A stretch of DNA of 64,000 bases from an uncultured Oscillospiraceae bacterium (GTDB lineage Bacteria > Bacillota > Clostridia > Oscillospirales > Acutalibacteraceae), in contig CAUGOD010000004.1 in assembly GCA_959601025.1 (NCBI GenBank), positions 46,485 through 110,484 on the forward strand. The letters run 5' to 3'. The notes beneath the pieces were generated by a model. The model had not been told where the DNA came from and did no database searches. It saw nothing but the letters and a program-made list of their open reading frames with translations. Every line of letters begins with the position of its first letter. Position 1 is the stretch's first letter. Below, in pieces: positions 41,968 to 51,068 of the stretch. Position numbers and translations under genes: made by a program.

Positions 41968-43477
41968 TCGTTTCCTCTCCGTTCTTCTTGCGGCGGGGCA
42001 GGCCGATGACCGCACCCGCGCCAGCCAGGCCGAGCGTCGCCAGAGCGGCGATGGGAAGTCCCACGCCGGTATTCACGTTCGTGGTTCCTCCATTGCTGGA
42101 GAGGCTGTCAGCGATCACCATGTTAAAGCGTGGAACAACCACAATGGCATCATAGCAGCAATAGCCCCAGTTGGCGCTGATGGCCACCGTGTTTTTGCCC
42201 GCCTTGAGCGCGTAGCCGTCTTCCGGCGCCTTCGGAGCTAACAGATTGTCTTCCGTCCACTCCTCCGCGCCCGGATAACTGGCCGTCCAGGTGCCCGCAT
42301 CCTTGCCCAGATAGCTGGTAAAGACCTTTTCGCCGCCGTTGATCGATACAAAATCGCACTTATTCCCCTCACCGGCATTTGCAGGCGTGGTATCGTTCGC
42401 GCCGATAATGTAGATATCGTACTGGCCGGCCTGGGGTACGTAGATATCCACCGAGAAGCTGCTGTCAAACAGGAAGACATACCCGCTGCCGCTGTAGTTC
42501 TTCATCTTGCCGTCTGTGCCCGCGATTCCCGTGTTTCCTTCCATCGTCCCGTCCTCGGCCTCAAAGCGCAGGGCGTTCTTCTGGGTGTCGCCCGCTTCAA
42601 TGGCGCGTACACGGGCGTTCATATAGACCAGACGGTCGGCATTTCTCACCGAGGCTTTTTCGGTTTCCGTCAGAGCCGCATAAGCCGTCTGAGCAGCCTT
42701 GACCGCCGCCACATCCCCCTGTTCGATGACAGAAGGAAGGGCCGAAATCGCTTTTTCTACCTTTTCTACCGCAGTGGGCTCCGCCGGCTTTGCGGTAGTG
42801 GCGTTTCCTTCCGTGGCGGTGGTATCCGCCGGAGCCTGTGTGGCGGTATTCTCCGAGGATGGCGTGGTCGGATTGTCACTCTCACTTGGAGTTGTAGGCT
42901 CGTCCGTCGACGGCGGAGTCAGCTCAAACTTGGGGGTCAGGGTGATGCTGTCGTAAGCAGAATATCCCCAATCCGCCTGGATTTTTACAATGTTTGAGCC
43001 CTTCTTTAATGTAATGCCATCTGCCGGAGGGGCGGCAATATAATTTCCGTCGACCCACTCGCCGTTTCCAACGGTGGCCGTTCCCCAAGCATATCCATCA
43101 GTGCCAACCAAGGTCATTTGGTATCCATCACCATTAATATAGATGGCATCAAATCGGTTTCCATTGTTATCGTTCGCTGCACGTACGGTGATATCATATG
43201 CACCGGCCTCAGGCACATCCAGATTCATTTCAAACGATCCGTTAGAAAGATAGACATAACTGCTTCCATCAAACCCGGCGAAATTGCCCGCAGCGGTGTT
43301 TTCCCATGCGCCATCAGCCGATGTTTCCACACCGTTGACATCATAAAACAAGGCGCCGTCCTTCCATTCCGGTGCTTTCGCTGTTTCAGGCGCGGCCAGG
43401 GCGCTGGGTATAGCCGTAGACATCAAGGCCGTGGACAAAGCCAGAACAGTTGCCATTGATCGAATCCGCTTTTTCAT
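41957..43477 (-). CDS. Surface protein with two carbohydrate-binding-like domains and a cell-wall anchor-like tail
   Basis: A 506-residue secreted protein. The signal peptide is near MATVLALSTALMSTAIPSAL. Two CBM-like sandwiches (about 35-170 and 290-440) are joined by a Thr/Pro/Ser-rich linker and a small helical FIVAR-like piece (EKVEKAISALPSVIEQGDVA). The C-terminus has NTGVGLPIAALATLGLAGAG followed by RRKK, the layout of a sortase-type sorting signal with a non-canonical NTGVG motif. It lies in the same operon as the beta-helix and DUF4434 genes, suggesting a glycan-capturing surface layer. Confidence 0.82.
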   Translation of the reverse strand: MKKRIRSMATVLALSTALMSTAIPSALAAPETAKAPEWKDGALFYDVNGVETSADGAWENTAAGNFAGFDGSSYVYLSNGSFEMNLDVPEAGAYDITVRAANDNNGNRFDAIYINGDGYQMTLVGTDGYAWGTATVGNGEWVDGNYIAAPPADGITLKKGSNIVKIQADWGYSAYDSITLTPKFELTPPSTDEPTTPSESDNPTTPSSENTATQAPADTTATEGNATTAKPAEPTAVEKVEKAISALPSVIEQGDVAAVKAAQTAYAALTETEKASVRNADRLVYMNARVRAIEAGDTQKNALRFEAEDGTMEGNTGIAGTDGKMKNYSGSGYVFLFDSSFSVDIYVPQAGQYDIYIIGANDTTPANAGEGNKCDFVSINGGEKVFTSYLGKDAGTWTASYPGAEEWTEDNLLAPKAPEDGYALKAGKNTVAISANWGYCCYDAIVVVPRFNMVIADSLSSNGGTTNVNTGVGLPIAALATLGLAGAGAVIGLPRRKKNGEETSEK

Positions 43478-43491
43478 TTTTACAAACCTCC

Positions 43492-44454
43492 CTATTCATT
43501 CAGCTTAGATAACGGATTGGACGACAGCGCACCAAGCGCCTTTTCACCATCCGAATCCATACGGACATATTTGGTAGGGGTTACCCCCATAATCCGTCGA
43601 AAGGACTTGCTGAACGTTTGAATACTCTCGTAATTCAGCATGACGGCAACCTGAGACGCCGTTAATCCGCCATAACGCAAGAGCTGCACCGAACGTTCAA
43701 TCTTTTTGTAATGGATGTAATTTTGCAGCGTAGTACCTGTCCGTTCCCGAAATAGATGGGACAAGTAAGTATAGCTGTACCCCAGATCCTGCGCCATTTT
43801 TTGAATAGTGCTGATGCTGAAAATGTTTTCCTCCACATAACGGATGGCCGCATAAACAGCCGAACTGTCCGACCGCGGCCGCTGCATAGCATGGGCCTGC
43901 GTTTTCCTAGTGGCCGATGCGCCCCGAATGGCCATGATAACAATCTGTTCACAGTAATTCCGAATCATCCGCTGGCTGTACGCCGTCCGCGCGTAAAATT
44001 CGTCGATGCACTGCATAAAGGGAAGCAGGATGTTTCCCTCGTCCTTTAAAAGCCGCCACGGCCTTTCGTCATAGGCGCTTTTCAACTCGGTTAGGGTTTG
44101 ATCGTACGGATCCTCATTCTCCGTCTCATGGAACCGGAAACCAATATAGGCATAACGGAAAATATCCGATTCCGCCGCCTCCATCGCGTGCTGATGTCCC
44201 ATAGAGTTGATCAAAACATCTCCCTCCGTCAGGCTGATCCTTTCTCCATCTGTATAAGAGAAACCGCTGCCGGAAATGACGTAGGTGATTTCATAAACGC
44301 TCTGCTCATGACTGTCCACCTTGAAGCCCCGCTCACAGCAAAGCTCGCCGATCTGATAAAGATTCAGAAAGCCCAGCCGAATAGGGGCTCCCCAGAAATC
44401 GTTGTCAAAGTGAAAATGCTTGCCAATTCGGAACTCTTGCGTCTCCTTGTTCAT
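43492..44454 (-). CDS. AraC-family transcriptional regulator
   Basis: A 320-residue regulator. An N-terminal cupin-like sensor (SVYEITYVISGSGFSYTDGE, LTEGDVLINSMGHQHAMEAA) is followed by a two-HTH AraC DNA-binding domain (SISTIQKMAQDLGYSYTYLS, then LTASQVAVMLNYESIQTFSK and GVTPTKYVR). The ATG at 44454 has GGGAG before it. Placed between a Gfo-type gene and the surface-protein genes, it most likely activates the glycan locus when a sugar binds the cupin. Its operator is not obvious in the sequence. Confidence 0.92.
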   Translation of the reverse strand: MNKETQEFRIGKHFHFDNDFWGAPIRLGFLNLYQIGELCCERGFKVDSHEQSVYEITYVISGSGFSYTDGERISLTEGDVLINSMGHQHAMEAAESDIFRYAYIGFRFHETENEDPYDQTLTELKSAYDERPWRLLKDEGNILLPFMQCIDEFYARTAYSQRMIRNYCEQIVIMAIRGASATRKTQAHAMQRPRSDSSAVYAAIRYVEENIFSISTIQKMAQDLGYSYTYLSHLFRERTGTTLQNYIHYKKIERSVQLLRYGGLTASQVAVMLNYESIQTFSKSFRRIMGVTPTKYVRMDSDGEKALGALSSNPLSKLNE

Positions 44455-44530
44455 AACGTTCTCCCGCTTAAGGCCGTTTCGTAAGAGCGTATCCATAAAT
44501 AAGGAGTGTACAGCTTATTATGAATAGGCT

Positions 44531-45385
44531 CTAAACCTTTTCATCCTCCAAGACCGGAAGTTCCACCCAGACATCCGGCTGTTCGGCGGCTTTTTTGCTG
44601 TATTCCAGAATCGTGATTACCTGTAAGGTCTCTTCGGCCTTCACCCGTGGGGTTCCGTCCCGGAAAAAGCCCACCATTTCCTGAATAAACCGCTGATAGA
44701 AATCCGACGCACCTTGCAGCACTACCGCATGATCGCCCCGGTAGTTTACCGCCAGGCTGAAATCGCACTCCCAGCCGAGCTGGGCGATTGTCGCCACCCG
44801 GCCGTCCCGATAGCGAAGCACCAGCGCAGGCGTGTCGCCGACGCCGACATACATAATTTTCTGTACCTGCGGACCCATCAGGCTGATAATTGGCTCCAGC
44901 TGATGGATAAGATAGGTATCCAGTCCGGGGCCGCGGCTATGTATAGCCTCAATTCGATCCCGCTCCAGCACGGCGTATTCCTTGGCAAAGCGCAGCGCGG
45001 AGGAGGAGAAGAAAGGCGTATGGCCTTCGCGGGCCATCTGGATAAGCCGCAGCGCGGCGGCCCGGTCGGTAGCGAAGGTTTTATCCACATAGGTCAGCTT
45101 ACCGCTCGCCAGGGGAAGCCGGCACAGCTCCTCATGCATCTCCGGATGATCCGGGGACATCACAATCAGGCAGTCGCTGCGCTCAATAACCTCCTCCGGC
45201 GAGGAAAGCAGCTCCACCCCGGTTTCCCGGCAGCAGTCCACGTTGCTTTTCCCACTGGGGCTGTCCATTTTGGCCCAGGCATAAGCGACCTCCATCTCCC
45301 CTCCCGACGCTTCCCGAATCCAATTCGGATAATTCTCCGCATGATATTGATCGAGATAATAATCAATCAAGCCGATTTTCTTCAT
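44531..45385 (-). CDS. Gfo/Idh/MocA-like oxidoreductase, short divergent form
   Basis: A 284-residue protein with a Rossmann-like start KKIGLIDYYLDQYHAENYPN. Instead of the usual GxGxxG it has a divergent loop. CLIVMSPDHPEMHEELC and YVDKTFATDRAAALRL parallel the family's EKP region (here DKTFA keeps the Lys). A substrate-domain-like C-terminus follows. It is about 60 residues shorter than the neighbour at 23911 and may bind NAD(P) weakly or not at all. It is the first gene of the minus-strand operon and 77 bp before the AraC gene. Confidence 0.8.
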   Translation of the reverse strand: MKKIGLIDYYLDQYHAENYPNWIREASGGEMEVAYAWAKMDSPSGKSNVDCCRETGVELLSSPEEVIERSDCLIVMSPDHPEMHEELCRLPLASGKLTYVDKTFATDRAAALRLIQMAREGHTPFFSSSALRFAKEYAVLERDRIEAIHSRGPGLDTYLIHQLEPIISLMGPQVQKIMYVGVGDTPALVLRYRDGRVATIAQLGWECDFSLAVNYRGDHAVVLQGASDFYQRFIQEMVGFFRDGTPRVKAEETLQVITILEYSKKAAEQPDVWVELPVLEDEKV

Positions 45386-46123
45386 GGATATTCTCTCCTC
45401 TTGTCCATCATTTCTGTTGTTTTCAACGGGTATTTATAAACTGAACGCTCTCTACGCTCTCTGTATAGCCGGCGCATTGCTCACAGCCGGCCCCCTCTCA
45501 AACGCAGGGGAATCTCCGAAAAAAGGAGTGGTTTTCCACCGGATATAACAGTCAAAAATCTGTAATTGTATCCAATGTTTTTATATAACAGTATCAAAGT
45601 ATCAAAACGAATAAAAGCAAGCTATCGAATAAGGCTGAGTTAAAAAATCTTATTTTCCTTCTAGAATACGTAAAAACACAAGAAAAGAAGAAACTCCCCC
45701 TAATCGTTCGCACCATCGCACAACTTTTTCGCTATGGGTCATTGTTGGCAGAATGTAACAAATTACCTTTTACGGATTACAGATTTCGTTCTCTATGGTT
45801 CAAATTATACAGACAGCCACCGGTGATTGCAACGGTACACTTTGCCGCTTTAGTGGTCTCAATTTGTGGTATCAGGCAAATTTCACAGTTTCATGGATTT
45901 ATGGTTTTTCTCCAATTTTCAGTTGGTAATTTTTAATTTTTTCTAGTACTATCTCAAATATTGTCCTATATATCCTTAAACTCGGTTATTGCATGTACAA
46001 AGAAAGCCTTTATACTAAGAAGTAATACAGTATATATAACTTATCCTATAACGACCAATTTTACAAACGGAGTTCTTCGGTCATGGGCCTGGATTCTCAA
46101 TTTTCAAGGAAGTGAGTGGAAGT
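45386..46123. other. 738-bp divergent intergenic region
   Basis: No gene. This AT-rich DNA separates the minus-strand operon from the plus-strand DUF4434 genes and must hold both promoters. Only the plus-strand one (45989-46016) is clear. I see no clean AraC half-site repeat. Confidence 0.6.
45989..46016 (+). promoter_or_regulatory. Candidate promoter of the DUF4434 genes
   Basis: TTGCAT (45989-45994), a 16-bp spacer and TATACT (46011-46016) lie about 110 bp before the first DUF4434 ATG. Confidence 0.55.
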
Positions 46124-47977
46124 ATGAGTACGCAGGCACGTAACTGTATCCGTTCTCTGACAATCAAAGCGGCAGCCCTGCTGCTGACAGCTTCATTGTG
46201 CTGTCTATCGGCTTGCCGGCCCGCATCCCCAACGCCATCCGGTTCGGAAGGCAGCGCCTTGGGCAGCGGAACGACACAGCAGAATCCCACAGGTCCGTCG
46301 AACAACGAAGAATCAACGGACAGCAGCGGCTCGACCGGCCGCCCTGAAATCCCTGCCGCTTCGATAAACAACAATAGCAGCAGCGGTGTTGGCAGCAGCA
46401 ACAACGGAGTTGGCGGCGGCTCTTCTCCCACTCCTCAAGGAGGAGGGGCTACTCAGACCAGCTCAAAAGCGCCCCAGGGCACCGCGGCAAATCCTCCCGC
46501 CGCCAGCAAGAATTTCAGCCATGTCACCGGCATTTTTGTCGCGCCGGAGCTTACGTCCAACGAAAGCGCGGCGGAATGGAAGAATTCGCTGAAAAACATG
46601 GCGGATATCGGGATCACCACCATCATTATCCAATACAGCTATCAGGCCGATTCCGTTAACGGCAACCAGGCGTATTTTCCTTACAGCCAACCGGATACCG
46701 CAGCAGGCGCGTCCTCCTATCCCGCTCGCCGTAGCCAGGTCGAATCCATCCTGGCAGCGGCAAAGATGCAGAACATGAAGGTCTATCTGGGCCTGCAACT
46801 GGCCGAACGGGAATGGTTCGACCAAAACGGTTTTGAAAGCACGGATTGGCTGACCAGGCAATATCAGCTTTCCGCCTCCCTGGCCGACTCGCTGTGGAAC
46901 GCCTACGGAAAGACCTATGCCGGAACCATAGCCGGCTGGTATCTGCCCTTTGAGTTCGAATCTACGACCGAGTATCACAGCTATTTCCCACAGATTACCA
47001 AATCGTATTATGCACCAGTCACTGCCTATTTGAAAAAGCTTAGCAATCTGCCGGTTATGATCTCTCCGCTCATGTATGCCTATGACGACAAAACCGCCTG
47101 GCAGAACAATCTAATCACCGTCCTGTCCGGCTCGCAAATTGATATCATTGCCCCTCAGGATGGCATTGGCTTCGGCACCCAAACCCATTCCACCGTCGGC
47201 GACTGGTTCCGTGTCTGCCAGAACGCTGTCCGCTCCGTTAACAGTAGCGCCGGGAAATCCGTCCGCCTGTGGGGGAACTGCGAGAACTACGTTCGTCTGC
47301 GCAATCCCAACGAACCCTTGAAGGTTGAGCGCCTCAAGCCTATGGCCATTGACAAATTCATCGATAGTCTGAATATCGCCGCGCCTTATGTGGAAAACCT
47401 GATCACTTTCAGCATCCATCGCTGGGATACCGCCTACTCTTACAATCAGTCTATTGGCGTCAATATCTCCTACTACGACGCTTATAAGCGGTATTACCAG
47501 GCGGACGGCGTTCTCTCCGCCAGCAAATCAGACGGCTATTATGTGCACATTCAGCCCACAGGCAGCGGGCAGCTTACCTTTAGCGCCTATGCCAGCGCCG
47601 GACTGACCGACGGTTTTGCCTCCAGCACGGACTGGAGCCAGTTCAAGGGAATTTCCTCGCCGAACCAGGAGCGCTTCACGATGGAAATCCGCTTTGACGA
47701 TCCGATTGTCATTAGCAAAATTTCCTCTCACTATTACCAGGACAGCGGCTCGGGTATCGCCCTTCCGAAATCGGTGAAGTACGAATATCTGGTGCGCTCC
47801 GGCAGCCAGGATGAGGTTTTCACCTATACGGATATAGGCAGCGGCGCTCCTTCCGGTACGGATGCTTTGGTGCTTTCGTCTGCTTCCGCCGCCTCAAGAG
47901 TACAGGCGGATGGCGTCCGCATCACCGTCACCCCTGGCGGGGAATGGACTTTTTTGGACGACATTTGGGTGCAGTAA
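46124..47977 (+). CDS. DUF4434 lipoprotein with a low-complexity linker
   Basis: A 617-residue lipoprotein. The signal sequence ends in the lipobox LSAC (Cys31), followed by about 90 residues rich in Ser, Gly, Asn and Pro that act as a wall-spanning linker. The DUF4434 barrel (about 135-470) has GIFVAPELTSNESAAEWKNS, IAGWYLPFEFESTTEYHS and IDIIAPQDGIGFGTQTHS. The C-terminal 150 residues form a sandwich (LTDGFASSTDWSQFKG, MEIRFDDPIVISKISSHYYQ). A GTG at 46112 in the same frame is an alternative start. The downstream DUF4434 gene encodes a close paralogue with the same domains but no lipobox. Confidence 0.88.
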   Translation: MSTQARNCIRSLTIKAAALLLTASLCCLSACRPASPTPSGSEGSALGSGTTQQNPTGPSNNEESTDSSGSTGRPEIPAASINNNSSSGVGSSNNGVGGGSSPTPQGGGATQTSSKAPQGTAANPPAASKNFSHVTGIFVAPELTSNESAAEWKNSLKNMADIGITTIIIQYSYQADSVNGNQAYFPYSQPDTAAGASSYPARRSQVESILAAAKMQNMKVYLGLQLAEREWFDQNGFESTDWLTRQYQLSASLADSLWNAYGKTYAGTIAGWYLPFEFESTTEYHSYFPQITKSYYAPVTAYLKKLSNLPVMISPLMYAYDDKTAWQNNLITVLSGSQIDIIAPQDGIGFGTQTHSTVGDWFRVCQNAVRSVNSSAGKSVRLWGNCENYVRLRNPNEPLKVERLKPMAIDKFIDSLNIAAPYVENLITFSIHRWDTAYSYNQSIGVNISYYDAYKRYYQADGVLSASKSDGYYVHIQPTGSGQLTFSAYASAGLTDGFASSTDWSQFKGISSPNQERFTMEIRFDDPIVISKISSHYYQDSGSGIALPKSVKYEYLVRSGSQDEVFTYTDIGSGAPSGTDALVLSSASAASRVQADGVRITVTPGGEWTFLDDIWVQ

Positions 47978-48164
47978 GGCCATACATATGCTGAACGAAA
48001 GGCTGGCTGTATCTCTTTGTCGAAGCAGTGCGGAAAAGTGCAAATATGGACCAGCAAATCCAAAAGCTTAGATATTGCACAAATTTTTAGAACTTATTAT
48101 ACTGAAAACGTATATTCGGCCAATTCTCAAAAACCAAACCACAGGAATATTAGGAGGTATTTCC

Positions 48165-49742
48165 ATGAGAAAACGGTTGACACGTATAGTTTCCCTGCTT
48201 CTTTCCCTGGCCATTGCGGGAACCTGCGCCCTTTCATCATCGGCCGAACTGGCGTCGGATGCGTCGGATGCCCCCAACTATGTGAAAGGTATCTTTATAA
48301 CGCCTGAACTTTCCTCGGACGCCAGCGATCAGGATTGGGAAAATTCTTTGAAAAACATGAAGGATATCGGCATCGACACGCTGATTATCCAATACGCTTT
48401 CCAGACAGACTCTGTGAACGGCAACCAGGCCTATTTCAACTACAGCACCTATACGGATACGGCAACAGATACGACCTCCTATCCCCGCCGTCGTAGTCAG
48501 ATTGGCTGGATCCTCTCTGCGGCGCAGAAGGAGGGAATGAAGGTCTATCTGGGGCTGCAAATTGCCGAACGGGAATGGTTTGACGAAAACCGCTATCAAA
48601 ATTACGATTGGCTGTATCACCACTATTGGCTTTCTACTGATCTTGCCAATGCCCTGTGGAACGAGTTCGGTCAGGAATACGCCGACACCATCGCCGGCTG
48701 GTATCTGCCCTTTGAGCTGGAAACCAGCGCGGAATATCACGGATATTTTTCGCAGATCACCGAGGTATACTATGCCCCGACCACTACCTATCTGAAGGGG
48801 GACTCCCGTTTTGGCAGCCTGCCGGTTATGATCTCTCCGCTGATGTACGCTTATGACGACAAGACCGCCTGGCAGGACAACCTTACCACGCTTTTGTCCG
48901 GATCGCAGATCGACATCCTGGCTCCGCAAGACGGCGTCGGCTATGGAACCCAGACTCACGACACAGTCGGCGACTGGTTCCGTATCTGTCAAAACACCGT
49001 TCGCTCTGTCAACAGCGACACAGGAAAGACGGTCCATCTGTGGGGAAACTGCGAAAACTACGCCCGCCTGCGCAATCCCAACGAAACCCTGGAGACTGAA
49101 CGACTTAAGCCCATGGCGATTAGCAAATTCATCGACAGCCTGGATACCGTCGCGCCTTATGTGGAAAATCTGATCACCTTCAGCCTTCACCGCTGGGATA
49201 CCGTACAATATTATAATCAGGCTATGGGGGTCAATCTGTCCTATTACAACGCCTATAAGCGGTATTATCAAACCGGCGTTCGCTCCGCCAGCAAATCGGA
49301 CGGCTACTATGTGTCCATCCAGCCCACGGGCAGCGGGCAGATTTCCTTGAACGCCTACGCCAATGCCGGGCTGACCGACGGCTTCGCTGACAGCACGAAC
49401 TGGGGACAGTTCAAGGGCATTTCCTCGTCGAACCAACCCTTTACGATGGAAATTCGCTTTGACGATCCTCTGGCCATCCACAGTGTGTCCTCCCACTATT
49501 ATCAGGACAGTTCCTCGGGCATCGCCCTTCCGCAGCAGGTGAAGGTGGAATATCTTGTCCGCTCCGGCGATCAGGAACAAATCCTGACCTATACGGAAAT
49601 GGGCAGTCAAGTGCCTTCGGGCACGGAAGCGCTGGTTCTTTCCACCGTTTCTGTTTCGGATCCGATAACCGCCGACGGCATCCGCATCACCGTCACCCCC
49701 GGCAGCGAGTGGGTTTTTGTCGATGATATTTGGGTAGAATAA
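48165..49742 (+). CDS. Secreted DUF4434 protein, paralogue of the lipoprotein upstream
   Basis: A 525-residue protein with a signal peptide (LTRIVSLLLSLAIAGTCALS). After it comes the DUF4434 barrel (about 43-380) with KGIFITPELSSDASDQDWEN, IAGWYLPFELETSAEYHG and IDILAPQDGVGYGTQTHD. The C-terminal sandwich (LTDGFADSTNWGQFKG) is shared with the gene at 46124. The start at 48165 follows AGGAGGTATTTCC, and the longer frame to 48075 has no ribosome site. The two genes are a recent tandem duplication in which one copy is lipid-anchored and the other released or wall-associated. A terminator closes the unit. Confidence 0.9.
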   Translation: MRKRLTRIVSLLLSLAIAGTCALSSSAELASDASDAPNYVKGIFITPELSSDASDQDWENSLKNMKDIGIDTLIIQYAFQTDSVNGNQAYFNYSTYTDTATDTTSYPRRRSQIGWILSAAQKEGMKVYLGLQIAEREWFDENRYQNYDWLYHHYWLSTDLANALWNEFGQEYADTIAGWYLPFELETSAEYHGYFSQITEVYYAPTTTYLKGDSRFGSLPVMISPLMYAYDDKTAWQDNLTTLLSGSQIDILAPQDGVGYGTQTHDTVGDWFRICQNTVRSVNSDTGKTVHLWGNCENYARLRNPNETLETERLKPMAISKFIDSLDTVAPYVENLITFSLHRWDTVQYYNQAMGVNLSYYNAYKRYYQTGVRSASKSDGYYVSIQPTGSGQISLNAYANAGLTDGFADSTNWGQFKGISSSNQPFTMEIRFDDPLAIHSVSSHYYQDSSSGIALPQQVKVEYLVRSGDQEQILTYTEMGSQVPSGTEALVLSTVSVSDPITADGIRITVTPGSEWVFVDDIWVE

Positions 49743-49769
49743 CCCGATAAACGGCTGAATGTACAGCAA

Positions 49770-49810
49770 GGCCCCCATAAAACCGTGCAATTGCCGGGCT
49801 TATGGGGGCC
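49770..49810 (+). terminator. Terminator after the DUF4434 pair
   Basis: GGCCCCCATAA and TTATGGGGGCC form an 11-bp stem 27 bp after the stop codon, with a 19-nt loop and only a weak T tail. Confidence 0.65.
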
Positions 49811-50323
49811 ATGTATAAATGTGTATAAAATCGGCTACCACCATAGCTACATGCAAGCAAAAATCCGGGCAGTCCGCCGCGGCAAATGCTGCAATTTGTC
49901 ACAGCCGGCGCTGGCGCAGAGTCTCCTAAGACGGCTCCGCACATAGCCGCCCACATTTTTCGGCCCCTCGGTGGCGGCCTCCCCGATAAGTAGCCGGATA
50001 CTGATGCAATATCTTTTTCGTAACCTCTTTGCAAAAATCCTCTGAAACAGCTTGTTTCAGAGGATTTTTCATGCTGTCAAAGCCTTTTCTTTTTACGCAA
50101 TCTATTCTGCCTTATCGGCCATCGCGGCGCCAATTTGCCAATTTTTTGTTTAGATTTTTATCCCCATAACAATAGCGCTTCCTTTTTGCCCGCTCAATCT
50201 GGTTCGGTTCAGCATAGCATATGAGCTGTCCGCTCTTTTGGCATATTTCCATCGAATAACAGCGGAGAACCACTTTGTTTTCTATCCCACATTGCGACAG
50301 AAAACTCCTTCATTTCGTGGTAT
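49811..50323. other. Gene-free stretch with a tRNA-Pro-terminator-like repeat
   Basis: No gene is convincing here. At 50032-50092 a hairpin (AAAATCCTCTGAAAC/GTTTCAGAGGATTTTT) and its flank repeat the DNA downstream of the tRNA-Pro at 2081-2139, but without a tRNA before it. It may be a remnant of a related element end or a shared terminator family. Confidence 0.55.
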
Positions 50324-50695
50324 TCATCCCCGTCCGCTGTTAGGACATCCCTTCAGTATTTCCCATTCTCCGCTCTTAAACCCAACCAGCACCGTATCCC
50401 CGTCCACAACGAGCGGACGCTTGACAAGCATGCCGTCGGTGGCAAGCAGATGAAGCTGTTCCTCCTCCGGCATCGTGGGCAGCTTGTCCTTCAGTTGCAT
50501 GGCTTTATAGAGCAGCCCACTGGTGTTAAAGAATTTCCGCAGCGGCAGCCCGCTTTTCGTATACCACGCTTTGAGCTCTTCATAAGTAGGATTGTCCTCT
50601 TTTATATGGCGGTCAGTATAGGATATCCCGTTATCCTCCAGCCACCTTTTGGCTTTCTGGCAGGTTGTGCATTTCGGATATTCTATAAACAGCAT
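50324..50695 (-). CDS. ArsC/Spx-family thioredoxin-fold protein
   Basis: A 123-residue ArsC-like protein. The N-terminal FIEYPKCTTCQKAKRWLEDN carries a CTTC redox pair. RHIKEDNPTYEELKAWY and the late MLVKRPLVVDGD with its conserved Arg-Pro follow the ArsC/Spx/YffB pattern. It is probably a thiol-dependent reductase or stress regulator. True arsenate reductase activity is not shown and no ars genes are near. AAGGAGG precedes the ATG. Confidence 0.88.
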   Translation of the reverse strand: MLFIEYPKCTTCQKAKRWLEDNGISYTDRHIKEDNPTYEELKAWYTKSGLPLRKFFNTSGLLYKAMQLKDKLPTMPEEEQLHLLATDGMLVKRPLVVDGDTVLVGFKSGEWEILKGCPNSGRG

Positions 50696-50912
50696 ATGGT
50701 TTCCTCCTTACTCGGTCATTTTCTATGGGATAAGTTTATCAGAAAATAAACGATACGTCTATCTTTTGTTTGTCGGGATATATTTTCGCGGCGAAGCCGC
50801 TCATCCGCCTGAACCGTTCCCTCGCGTGGATGAAAACCTTGTTAAGAGGGCGAAAAATAAAAGCCGCCCTCGCCTTGCCTGTTCTTTTTCCCATCTTTCT
50901 TTTGCAGAGATA

Positions 50913-50941
50913 TTGTGATTTTTCAAAAAAAACGATATAAT
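50913..50941 (+). promoter_or_regulatory. Promoter of the xpaC-telA unit
   Basis: TTGTGA (50913-50918), a 17-bp spacer and TATAAT (50936-50941) lie about 128 bp before the XpaC ATG. The A/T-rich spacer and perfect -10 make it convincing. Confidence 0.7.
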
Positions 50942-51068
50942 GAAAAGAGAAACGCTGTGCTTCGGAGGATATTCCCTTTTTGTGCGAGAGCAATTTCCCG
51001 TGTGGACGTACGGAGGAATAACAGCATATCGTTTGGTTCGGCTTCTGTTAACGTTGGAGGATAACGCC

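Noticed and set aside
45742..45936. Small plus-strand frame in the large divergent intergenic region
   Set aside because: No ribosome site, no domain, and AT-rich composition typical of promoter DNA.
48237..49790. 517-codon open frame on the minus strand opposite the second DUF4434 gene
   Set aside because: It is the mirror of a well-supported gene with signal peptide, ribosome site and a paralogue next door. The antisense product has no domain and a hydrophobic repetitive composition typical of antisense GC-rich frames.
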